Assembly: GCA_027533395.1 (NCBI GenBank)
Contig: JAPZUF010000008.1
Coordinates: 1-64,000, forward strand
Direction: 5' to 3'
DNA: 64,000 nucleotides
Source of the DNA: Cyclobacteriaceae bacterium
GTDB lineage: Bacteria > Bacteroidota > Bacteroidia > Cytophagales > Cyclobacteriaceae
Made by a program: the position numbers and the translations under genes. Each line of letters starts with the position of its first letter. Position 1 is the first letter of the stretch. The notes below the pieces were generated by a model, which saw nothing but the letters and a program-made list of their open reading frames with translations, was not told where the DNA came from and did not search any database. Of the stretch, positions 42,882 to 50,341 are shown piece by piece.

Positions 42882-44246
42882 TTAATTAAAAATCAAATGT
42901 TTAATTCCAACCAACAGGAGCACACTTAAACCAAAGGCTAATAACTTAGGTGCAGTATGTTTAAACCAATTTAACTTAACTAGATTAAAGGTAATGATCA
43001 ATAAAATTAAATAAGCAAGTGCGCTAAAAATGCTATATATAATTAAAGTGTTTGTAGCGCTAAAATATATCGATGATAACCAAAGCAAAAGTGCTCTTCC
43101 TAAAAATAGAAATACATTAAAAACCAAAGTGATTTTTTCCTTTTCTAAAACTCTAAATATAGAAGACATGGGAGACATTATTATCCGAAACATAAAATAG
43201 ATTGCTAGTATTCCAGCAAATGTTCCTGCTTCTTTCCAACTTTCTGAAAAAACTATTTCAAAAATCTCTTCACCAAATACAGTGAGTATACTAAATGGGA
43301 TAATCCCCATTAAAAAAAGTAAGTTATTGAGTTTAACTAAAAAATGTCTAAGTTTCTCGGTGCTATTCTCCTTTAATTCTTTGGCCTTTTGAATAAAAAC
43401 AGGTGATATTGATGAGCTTATTAGATTGTAGGGTATACTTAACATTGAGTTGGCAAAGGCTAAGCTACCTACTACCTGTAAATCATAAGAGTACGTAAAA
43501 AAATACAATGGGAAATCTCTGGATAATCTATTAATTAAATCTCCAGGCAAAATATACTTTGGATATGAACTAAACTCAATTGCGGTCTTTTTCAATTCTC
43601 TTCTATTTAGCTTTTTAAATAGAATTGACTGAACTTTCATTTTTGCCTTAACAAAAAATGAAATAATATGACTTCCTAAAAATCCAAGTAATAATCCAAA
43701 TTGTGAACTCCCAAAAATTAAACCAGTCCCTATTGTAATACCTTTATTGCTAATTCCTGAGATTACATTTGCTCTTGCACTTCTTTTAAAATCTTTCAGT
43801 CTAAAATTATATTGTGATGCCACTTGGTCTAACACCAATATGATTAGACCAATTGGAATTAAATAAATCCAACTTTCAAAAGCAGATGACGTAATTAAAT
43901 GTCCATAAAAAAAATATATAACTGATAAGGTTATAAAAGTTAAAAGACTAAAAAATAGAGCAAGATAAAATGAAAGATTGGTAAGCTTCTCAGCTTTTTG
44001 ATCTTCAGTAGGTATGATAATAGCTGAAGGATACATCAAAGTAGTTATTACAGACATTATTGTAACAACTGATATAAAAAGTGCTGCAGCTCCGTAGTCT
44101 TCTTTGCCGTAAATTCTTGAAACAATTGGAGCAAGAAAGATGTTTAAAGCGATATTTATGGCTGAGCTGGTGGAAAGCCAAATAATACTGTTAAGAAAGC
44201 CTTTCTTTTTTAGCCTATCGAAAAAACTTTGAATAGAAAAATACAT
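42882..44246 (-). CDS. wzx: Wzx-type polysaccharide flippase
   Basis: 454 residues with about twelve membrane helices, the MOP/PST superfamily flippase that moves undecaprenyl-PP-linked repeat units across the inner membrane. The start WLSTSSAINIALNIFLAPIVSRIYGKEDYG is recognisable in outline as a Polysacc_synt start. SRDFPLYFFTYSYDLQVVG lies near the middle. Together with Wzc, Wza and the polymerase candidate it indicates a Wzx/Wzy-dependent pathway. It is 20 bases downstream of wzc. Confidence 0.9.
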   Translation of the reverse strand: MYFSIQSFFDRLKKKGFLNSIIWLSTSSAINIALNIFLAPIVSRIYGKEDYGAAALFISVVTIMSVITTLMYPSAIIIPTEDQKAEKLTNLSFYLALFFSLLTFITLSVIYFFYGHLITSSAFESWIYLIPIGLIILVLDQVASQYNFRLKDFKRSARANVISGISNKGITIGTGLIFGSSQFGLLLGFLGSHIISFFVKAKMKVQSILFKKLNRRELKKTAIEFSSYPKYILPGDLINRLSRDFPLYFFTYSYDLQVVGSLAFANSMLSIPYNLISSSISPVFIQKAKELKENSTEKLRHFLVKLNNLLFLMGIIPFSILTVFGEEIFEIVFSESWKEAGTFAGILAIYFMFRIIMSPMSSIFRVLEKEKITLVFNVFLFLGRALLLWLSSIYFSATNTLIIYSIFSALAYLILLIITFNLVKLNWFKHTAPKLLAFGLSVLLLVGIKHLIFN

Positions 44247-44266
44247 AACTTCTATTAAAGAAGTGG

Positions 44267-46681
44267 CTATTCGGTATAGTAAGAATTATTTGATCGAGAA
44301 TCCCTTTTATCGCTATAACCATAACCATACCCAAACCCATAACCATAACCATACCCATAGCTTCCATAGCCATAGCCTAAGCCGGATTTGCGAAGGTCAT
44401 TGAATACTATACTGATGTTTTGAAGTTTGCCTCTTTGGTGATACTCTTCTAATGATTGTAATACTGGCATAGGTGTAAACCCTTGCCTAACAACAAACAA
44501 AATATGATTCGCTAAATCTGCTAACACAAAAGCATCTGTAACCAAGCCCATCGGTGGTGTATCCAGCACAATGAAATCATAACGTTGGCGTAAATGCTCA
44601 ATTAATTCTTTCATTTGTGGTTTCAATAGCAACTCGCTAGGATTGGGTGGCGTGGCTCCACCAGCTATCATATCCAGATTTTCTATTTCAGAAGTTTGAA
44701 TGACTTGTTCTAAGGTTGCCAGGTTAGAAAGGTATTGGCTTAAACCTAAATCATTTTTCAATCCTAAGTCGTCATACAATTTGGGTTTGCGCAAGTCGGC
44801 TCCAATTAATAAAGTTTTCTTACCGGCTAAAGCAAATACACTGGCTAGGTTTAAACTTGTAAATGATTTTCCTTCTCCTGGCAAAGAAGAGGTAACCATA
44901 AACACTTGGTTGTTTTTATTTTCTGTGAAGTAATTCAAATTAGATCGCAAAGCCCTGAACGACTCTGCCATCGAAGAACGTGGCTTATTAATAACCACTA
45001 ATGTTTCAACTTCTCTATTATGGCCAATTCCTCCAACAACAGGTACGGTTGTCATAAACTCAATATCTTCTCTTGATTGTACTTTGTCGTTTAAGATTTC
45101 AACCACAATAAAAATGATTACCGGAATTAAAAAGCCTAGCAACGCACCGAACAAGTAATTCTGTGATACTTTGGGGGTAATAGCGCCACCTGCAGATGGT
45201 GGGTTGACTACCACAATATCAGAAGTAGTTGATGCCTCAGATAAACCTGCTTCTGCTCTTTTTTGTAACAAGAACATATACAAGCTTTCTCTTAAAGTAA
45301 AGTTGCGCTGTATGTTGGCTAACTTTCTTTCTGTATTTGGGATTTTACGTAATTGGTTTTCTATTAAATTAATTTGATTTTGAATGAACTGTTGGTTGAT
45401 GGCTTGTGTGGCCTTTGCGTTTGCTATTGCTTTAGCAATATCCTGCTTCAGGATAGCAATTTTTTGCATTTTACTTTGTAGAGCAGGATTGTCAGCCGTT
45501 TTATCTACACCTCTTTGCGCATTGTTTTGGTATAAATTAACTGAAGCCTGCTCGGATAATAATTCAGTTATTAAACCTGAAAGAACTTGGTCTTGTATTC
45601 CTACACTTTGAGGGGTAAACACATCGTTTAATTTTTCTTGCTTTAACAATGTTATTACATAGTTATTGTAATTCTCTGCCAGTTTATATTGAAAGTTTTG
45701 TTCTTCCAATGAAAGCATTTTCTGATACAAGCGTTCTGTCTCCGCTTGCAAATTTACCGTTACGTTTTCCTTCTTGAAATTGACAACTTCATCTTCATAT
45801 CGTTGTAAAGAATCTCCAATTACTTGTAGCTGTCGGTCAAGAAAAGCGATAGCCATTTTAGATTCACGTGTTTTCTTTTGTACATCGTATAACTGGTATC
45901 TTTCAATGAACTTGCTAAGGAAATCAATTTCTTTTTTTTGTACTGCTCCTTGAATTTCTAAATCTAAGACGGAGGACTGCAGTTCTGCCCAGGTTAATTT
46001 TAATTTAGAAGAATACTGCTTGGCAATTACTTCCGGATCCCGAATAGAAACCAAAAACGGAATTCCAATAAATTCATTTACATCTCCATTTTTAGCTGCA
46101 AAAAAACGAAAGCCATTTACACTTACAGAATCATTGAAAGAAAGACTTTGTAGTTGACGGCCTTCTTTCGTATCTGTATCCAATCCTTCATAATAAATTT
46201 GAAAGGTTTTGTCGTCAATAATTTTTATAAAGAAAGGTCTGCCTGATTGTTTATGCTTTTTATCTAACCTAATCTGTAAAGGAAAATCCGGATTGTAATA
46301 CTCCGTTGTTTTAATATCACCTTCTTTGTACATCGCGATTTCCAAATGAAGAGACTCTACCACTTCTTGCAACAGTGGATAAGATTTCATGATGTACACT
46401 TCGTTGAGGTGGTTGCGATACGGGTTAACAAGTGCATTGTTATATAAAAACTTTGCACCTAAGTTATCTTCATTTTCTTTAATGATGATAGAAGCTTTTA
46501 TAGGATAAATGCGGGTTGTATATCGATTAACAACATATGAAATGGCTAAACCTGCTAATACACTGGCTACAATCAAATACCAAAAGCGAAGTGCTCGAGC
46601 AATTACTCGCTTTACATTTACTAATGGTGGTTTAGCATTCGTTACTTCTTGTTCGTTATATAGAGGGTCGTTATTTGCCAC
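44267..46681 (-). CDS. wzc: Wzc-like polysaccharide co-polymerase / BY-kinase
   Basis: 804 residues. Inner-membrane chain-length regulator and autophosphorylating tyrosine kinase. Seen: Wzz domain with membrane helix 33-53, long periplasmic coiled-coil region (about 230-480), second membrane helix near 506-525, then the BY-kinase domain with Walker A SLPGEGKSFTS (about 590-600), Walker A' ADLRKPKL, and Walker B FIVLDTPPMG (about 705). The C-terminus is an unusual Gly-Tyr run (about 770-792), followed by a serine/asparagine tail that supplies the phosphorylatable tyrosines. wza is directly upstream with a 1-base gap. Confidence 0.95.
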   Translation of the reverse strand: MANNDPLYNEQEVTNAKPPLVNVKRVIARALRFWYLIVASVLAGLAISYVVNRYTTRIYPIKASIIIKENEDNLGAKFLYNNALVNPYRNHLNEVYIMKSYPLLQEVVESLHLEIAMYKEGDIKTTEYYNPDFPLQIRLDKKHKQSGRPFFIKIIDDKTFQIYYEGLDTDTKEGRQLQSLSFNDSVSVNGFRFFAAKNGDVNEFIGIPFLVSIRDPEVIAKQYSSKLKLTWAELQSSVLDLEIQGAVQKKEIDFLSKFIERYQLYDVQKKTRESKMAIAFLDRQLQVIGDSLQRYEDEVVNFKKENVTVNLQAETERLYQKMLSLEEQNFQYKLAENYNNYVITLLKQEKLNDVFTPQSVGIQDQVLSGLITELLSEQASVNLYQNNAQRGVDKTADNPALQSKMQKIAILKQDIAKAIANAKATQAINQQFIQNQINLIENQLRKIPNTERKLANIQRNFTLRESLYMFLLQKRAEAGLSEASTTSDIVVVNPPSAGGAITPKVSQNYLFGALLGFLIPVIIFIVVEILNDKVQSREDIEFMTTVPVVGGIGHNREVETLVVINKPRSSMAESFRALRSNLNYFTENKNNQVFMVTSSLPGEGKSFTSLNLASVFALAGKKTLLIGADLRKPKLYDDLGLKNDLGLSQYLSNLATLEQVIQTSEIENLDMIAGGATPPNPSELLLKPQMKELIEHLRQRYDFIVLDTPPMGLVTDAFVLADLANHILFVVRQGFTPMPVLQSLEEYHQRGKLQNISIVFNDLRKSGLGYGYGSYGYGYGYGFGYGYGYSDKRDSRSNNSYYTE

Positions 46682-46682
46682 G

Positions 46683-47492
46683 TTAATTGTTATTTGCTAA
46701 AGTAATGATTAATGCTGCGAATGAAATGGTAGTAGATAAAATACCAAGATTCTGAACAAAATATCTCCTGAATGGTCTTTGTTTGAGTGGTGGTACAATA
46801 ATGACATCATTTTGTTGTACATAGAAATAAGGAGACTCAATAAACTCTTCTTCTAAAAGGTTGACATACACAATTTCGGCTACTTCTCCTTTCTGCCTTA
46901 CTATTTTAACATTACTTCTATCTGCTAAGTCTGATAAACCACCAGCCAAACCGATTGCTTCCATAATGGTTAGTCTTGGATTATTAGCAATTAATACGCG
47001 TTCTCCTGCTATCACTTCTCCCATTATAGTAAATCTAAAATTGAGCATGCGAACTCGTACTACAACATCGGGCACATATTGCGCTGCTATTTTTCCAATT
47101 TCACGTTCTGCTTCAAAGATGGTTAAGCCTGCCACTTTTATTTTACCTAATACCGGGTAGGCCACATACCCTTCAGGGTTAACGAAGATACCATTCAAGG
47201 CAAGCACGTTTCCTTGTCCTCCACCACCCATAGCTTGTGGTGCGAGTTTATCTAAAAAGTCAAATGCGTTGTTGTCTTCGCTTAAAGTTTCAAATTGGAT
47301 ATTCAACATATCCAGCGGTTGAATTTTATACTCGTTGATAACCATTTCGTGCTTTCGCACAACTGTATCTTTCTCAACAATTTTTTTATTAACATCACCT
47401 TTTTGCAGATACAAAACTTTTTTATTAGGCACACAGGATGCCAGTAGAGCTAACACTAAAAGTAAGTATACTATATTTCTGAGTTGGTTCAT
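46683..47492 (-). CDS. wza: Wza-type polysaccharide export lipoprotein
   Basis: 269 residues. Lipoprotein signal with lipobox LLASC (Cys20). A Poly_export domain (YKIQPLDMLNIQF region, about 55-150) is followed by an SLBB domain (FTIMGEVIAGERVLI, about 155-235), then a C-terminal hydrophobic segment (about 245-262), which is short compared with the Wza outer-membrane helix. Forms the outer-membrane export channel with Wzc. First gene after a 281-base leader region. 1 base separates it from wzc. Confidence 0.93.
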   Translation of the reverse strand: MNQLRNIVYLLLVLALLASCVPNKKVLYLQKGDVNKKIVEKDTVVRKHEMVINEYKIQPLDMLNIQFETLSEDNNAFDFLDKLAPQAMGGGGQGNVLALNGIFVNPEGYVAYPVLGKIKVAGLTIFEAEREIGKIAAQYVPDVVVRVRMLNFRFTIMGEVIAGERVLIANNPRLTIMEAIGLAGGLSDLADRSNVKIVRQKGEVAEIVYVNLLEEEFIESPYFYVQQNDVIIVPPLKQRPFRRYFVQNLGILSTTISFAALIITLANNN

Positions 47493-47773
47493 TTTTATTT
47501 ATCGAAGTAAATTATCAATATTTATTATGGAAAACAATTTTACTTGTTCGTTAATAGTTGTTCGTTGGTCGTTTTTAGTTGTTATGTTTTTATCGTTTAA
47601 TAATCAACTTTTAAAATCCAAAGACAAATTTATTTACTAATCTTACTCTTACTGACTGAGCAGGTAATATTTAAAACAAACTTTGTAATTACTTAGGTTT
47701 ATTTAAAGCTCCGCCTCCTCAGTCACAGTGAGTAGGTGTCATTTCATTATTTTGAGCTTATATTGCTATAAGC
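47493..47773 (-). promoter_or_regulatory. Leader region upstream of wza
   Basis: 281 bases without a gene between the regulator and wza. On the minus strand it starts with a hairpin AGCTTATA-GCAA-TATAAGCT (47774-47755). An 8-bp inverted pair CTCAGTCA (47718-47725) / TGACTGAG (47653-47660) spans about 60 bases. A TAAATTTG box lies near 47630 but has no TTG partner. The U-tract expected of a plain terminator is missing after the hairpin. Because a UpxY antiterminator is encoded just upstream, this is the likely place of its action; that is inference. Confidence 0.45.
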
Positions 47774-48298
47774 TTATTCTTTCCAAAGTAACATATAGTG
47801 TCCGTTATTTTGCAAGCGTAACTCTTTTTGCATTGCACTAATCACTTCTGCTTTTATGTTTCTTTTTATTATTCCTTTTGCTTTTGCAATTAGCTTTTGC
47901 AAATAAACTTTATCTATCTCTCCTACTATTAACAATTCAATCGTGCCGGTATCTAAACCTTTAGCATAAGCACCAATAAGGTAGGCTTCTTCAACTTTGC
48001 CTAACTTATGAACTACTTGCTCTACAATTTTGTCCAGCCCTAAATATTTATGTACAATGCTGCTTATTTCATTGAATAATGGATGCTGTGTATTGGCTTT
48101 ATATTCTACCGTTCTGCCATTTTCAGCATAGGTAAGCAATCCGGCATTGCTTAAGTTATTTAACTCTAATCGAATGGAATTCGTTGATTCGCCAAATTCA
48201 TCTGCCAAACCACGCAAATAGGCCGAAGAATTGCTGTTGGTAAAGAATTTCAACAGCAAGCGCAACCTGGTTTTAGATGTGATGAGCGTGTCTAGCAC
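47774..48298 (-). CDS. Winged-helix regulator with degenerate nucleotidyltransferase domain
   Basis: 174 residues from GTG at 48298. Residues about 1-65 form a winged helix (ITSKTRLRLLLKFF, SSAYLRGLADEFG, NSIRLELNNLSNAGLL). Residues about 95-165 resemble a minimal nucleotidyltransferase: LIGAYAKGLDTGTIELLIVG aligns with the G-S-x-A-x-G-x(n)-D-I-D-L motif, but the two metal-binding aspartates are replaced (T-I-E), so catalysis is unlikely. Such proteins recur in Bacteroidota polysaccharide loci and probably regulate them. It lies between upxY and wza and seems to have its own promoter. Confidence 0.75.
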   Translation of the reverse strand: MLDTLITSKTRLRLLLKFFTNSNSSAYLRGLADEFGESTNSIRLELNNLSNAGLLTYAENGRTVEYKANTQHPLFNEISSIVHKYLGLDKIVEQVVHKLGKVEEAYLIGAYAKGLDTGTIELLIVGEIDKVYLQKLIAKAKGIIKRNIKAEVISAMQKELRLQNNGHYMLLWKE

Positions 48299-48302
48299 AG
48301 CT

Positions 48303-48332
48303 CAAATATAAGTGGAAAAAAGATTGAGTAAA
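48303..48332 (-). promoter_or_regulatory. Promoter of the winged-helix regulator gene
   Basis: TATATTTG (48310-48303) is a perfect -7 box. With a 19-base spacer the -33 position reads TTT. The start codon at 48298 is only 4 bases past the box, so a nearly leaderless transcript is implied or the real start lies slightly downstream. Confidence 0.55.
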
Positions 48333-48343
48333 AAAATTACTCA
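48325..48343 (-). terminator. AT-rich hairpin after upxY
   Basis: TGAGTAA and TTACTCA are perfect 7-bp arms around five T (minus strand), followed after ATC by six T. It lies 23 bases past the upxY stop and overlaps the -33 region of the next promoter, so it could be a weak terminator or an operator. Confidence 0.45.
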
Positions 48344-48366
48344 TTGAAATATTTAAAATCTGATTA

Positions 48367-48870
48367 TCAATGTTTTATAAGGATTGCAGAATCTATAGTA
48401 ACGGTCATATTTACTCCTAAGGAATCAATTAAAACCCTGAATCGACTCTCTGAACCTTTGCTTAAAATCGTTCCTTCTAAATTTTTAAATGGACCATCAG
48501 CTATTCTTATATGCTCGCCATTTTCGAAGTGTTGTTCAAAATCGGTTTCAATAAAATAACCGGAACTTAAAAATCGCTGTATGATATTATATTCTTCTTC
48601 TCGTAAAACAGCTGGCTTATTGTTGTGGCGGATGTTGCGCACGATGCCAGGGGTCTTTAACAAACTATGAATCTGATCTTCAGATTCTTTGATGAAGATG
48701 TAACCGCTAAACAAAGGAACTGTTACTTTCTTTTTGCGATCGCTCCACAACCTGACTACACTCTGCATGGGTAAAAAAACTTCGTAATTATTTTTTTCTA
48801 AATAATCAGCTGTCTTTTTCTCTTGTCTACTTGCTGTGTAAAATACCAACCACTTTTTTTCCTTTCCCAC
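48367..48870 (-). CDS. upxY: UpxY-type NusG-family transcription antiterminator
   Basis: 167 residues. NusG N-terminal domain: KKWLVFYTASRQEKKTADYL, then EVFLPMQSVVRLWSDRKKKV, VPLFSGYIFIK and TPGIVRNIRHNNKPAVL. A KOW-like C-terminal segment follows (EHIRIADGPFKNLEGTIL). This is the layout of Bacteroides UpxY proteins, which act on the leader of the adjacent capsule operon and prevent early termination. It precedes the regulator gene and wza, and follows kdsA by 15 bases. Confidence 0.92.
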   Translation of the reverse strand: MGKEKKWLVFYTASRQEKKTADYLEKNNYEVFLPMQSVVRLWSDRKKKVTVPLFSGYIFIKESEDQIHSLLKTPGIVRNIRHNNKPAVLREEEYNIIQRFLSSGYFIETDFEQHFENGEHIRIADGPFKNLEGTILSKGSESRFRVLIDSLGVNMTVTIDSAILIKH

Positions 48871-48885
48871 GTGTATAGCTCAACG

Positions 48886-49710
48886 TTATCTGTTCAATTT
48901 CCAAATTTTATAAATATTCTCAATAAATATTTCTACTTCATTAAGCGGAATCATGTTTGGACCATCACTTAAGGCTTTAGCAGGATTAGGATGTGTTTCA
49001 ATAAAAAAACCATCTACTCCTACTGCTGCTGCTGCTTTAGCTAGGTAAGGCGTGAATTGTCTGTCGCCACCGCTGGCACCGCCCAAACCTCCGGGTCTTT
49101 GCACGCTGTGTGTAACATCAAAAACTACTGGCGTATATTGGCGCATAATGGGTAAACTGCGCATGTCCACAACCAAATTATTATAGCCGAACGTTGTTCC
49201 ACGCTCTGTTAAAAATACTTTGTTGTTGCCTTCGCCTTTTACTTTGGCAACAGCAAATTGCATGTCTTCAGGTGCCATGAACTGCCCTTTCTTGATTTTT
49301 ACTGCTTTGCCTGTTCGAGCTGCTGCTTTTAACAAATCAGTTTGACGACAAAGAAAAGCAGGTATTTGCAATACATCTGCAACATGGCTTACCTCTTCAC
49401 ATTGGTAGCTTTCGTGTACATCTGTTACAATAGGAAGGTTAAAATCTTTTTTAATCCTCTCTAGAATTTGTAATCCTCCTTCCATGTTTGGGCCGCGATA
49501 AGAACCTGCTGAAGTTCTATTGGCTTTATCGAAAGATGATTTGAATACATATTGTATATCTAAGCGTTGGCAGATGCCTTTTACTTTTTCTGCAACTTCA
49601 CTACAAATTTCAACACTTTCTGCTGCACATGGTCCTGCAAACAAAACCATTTTATCACCACCTAAGGTTATATTTTCAGTTACTTGTACTTTATCTTTGA
49701 AAATTTCCAT
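48886..49710 (-). CDS. kdsA: 3-deoxy-8-phosphooctulonate synthase (KDO-8-P synthase)
   Basis: 274 residues. Condenses phosphoenolpyruvate with D-arabinose 5-phosphate to KDO-8-phosphate for lipopolysaccharide core. Seen: LFAGPCAAESVEI, the substrate loop SSFDKANRTS, PIVTDVHE, QIPAFLCRQTDLL, KIKKGQFMAPEDM, TERGTTFGYNNLVVDMR and VFDVTHSVQRPG with the conserved His. Length is normal. kdsC lies upstream (20-base gap), so the two Kdo genes lead the polysaccharide cluster. Confidence 0.97.
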   Translation of the reverse strand: MEIFKDKVQVTENITLGGDKMVLFAGPCAAESVEICSEVAEKVKGICQRLDIQYVFKSSFDKANRTSAGSYRGPNMEGGLQILERIKKDFNLPIVTDVHESYQCEEVSHVADVLQIPAFLCRQTDLLKAAARTGKAVKIKKGQFMAPEDMQFAVAKVKGEGNNKVFLTERGTTFGYNNLVVDMRSLPIMRQYTPVVFDVTHSVQRPGGLGGASGGDRQFTPYLAKAAAAVGVDGFFIETHPNPAKALSDGPNMIPLNEVEIFIENIYKIWKLNR

Positions 49711-49730
49711 ATCAATTCAATCTATTTAAA

Positions 49731-50267
49731 TCATTTTAATACTTTGTCGAATTCTCCTTTGGCAGCTAAGATTAGATCTGCTACTTCACGCAATACACCT
49801 TGTCCACCTTTCACTTTTGTAACTAGCATTACGCGGGCTTTGATGTAATCGAAAGTATCAGCCGGACAAACAGGCATGCCAACTATTTCAAAAACACCTG
49901 CATCGTTTACATCGTCTCCGATGTAAGCAATATCTTTTAATTTAATGTCGTAGTGTTTTGCTAGTTTTTGCACCACTTGTGCTTTGTCTACAATACCTTG
50001 GTGACAAAAATCGAATTTTAATTCTGCTGCGCGTTTAGCTGTTGTTGCCGATTCTCTACCGGAAATGGCACCCACAACGATACCCGACTTTTTGAGATAA
50101 GCTACAATTTGTCCGTCTTTAACATTAAAGCGTTTGATTTCTTTGCCGCTTTCATCGTAAACAATTTTACCATCGGTTAAAACACCATCTACATCAAAAA
50201 ATAAGGCTTTGATTTGAGAGGCTTTCTTTACTTGTTCTTTGCTGTATTTTTCTAAAATCAGTTTCAA
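49731..50267 (-). CDS. kdsC: KDO-8-phosphate phosphatase (HAD family)
   Basis: 178 residues from TTG at 50267; a stop codon lies two codons upstream and no other Met precedes the catalytic loop. Hydrolyses KDO-8-phosphate. HAD motif I is FFDVDGVLTDGKI (Asp24 and Asp26 region), motif II is the serine in GAISGRES, and motif IV is IGDDVNDAGVFEIVG. The short, capless C0-type HAD layout matches KdsC and acts as a tetramer in the family. Coupled with kdsA. Confidence 0.93.
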   Translation of the reverse strand: MKLILEKYSKEQVKKASQIKALFFDVDGVLTDGKIVYDESGKEIKRFNVKDGQIVAYLKKSGIVVGAISGRESATTAKRAAELKFDFCHQGIVDKAQVVQKLAKHYDIKLKDIAYIGDDVNDAGVFEIVGMPVCPADTFDYIKARVMLVTKVKGGQGVLREVADLILAAKGEFDKVLK

Positions 50268-50294
50268 AACTTAATAATCAGGATGAAATAATCC

Positions 50295-50323
50295 GAAAAT
50301 TAGGAAAAGCTTTTTACATTCAA
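50295..50323 (-). promoter_or_regulatory. Possible promoter of the kdsC-led operon
   Basis: On the minus strand, TTG (50323-50321), an 18-base spacer and TAATTTTC (50302-50295, last base off consensus). The kdsC start is 28 bases downstream. Imperfect match. Confidence 0.4.
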
Positions 50324-50341
50324 GCATTAAAAGCTAATGAA

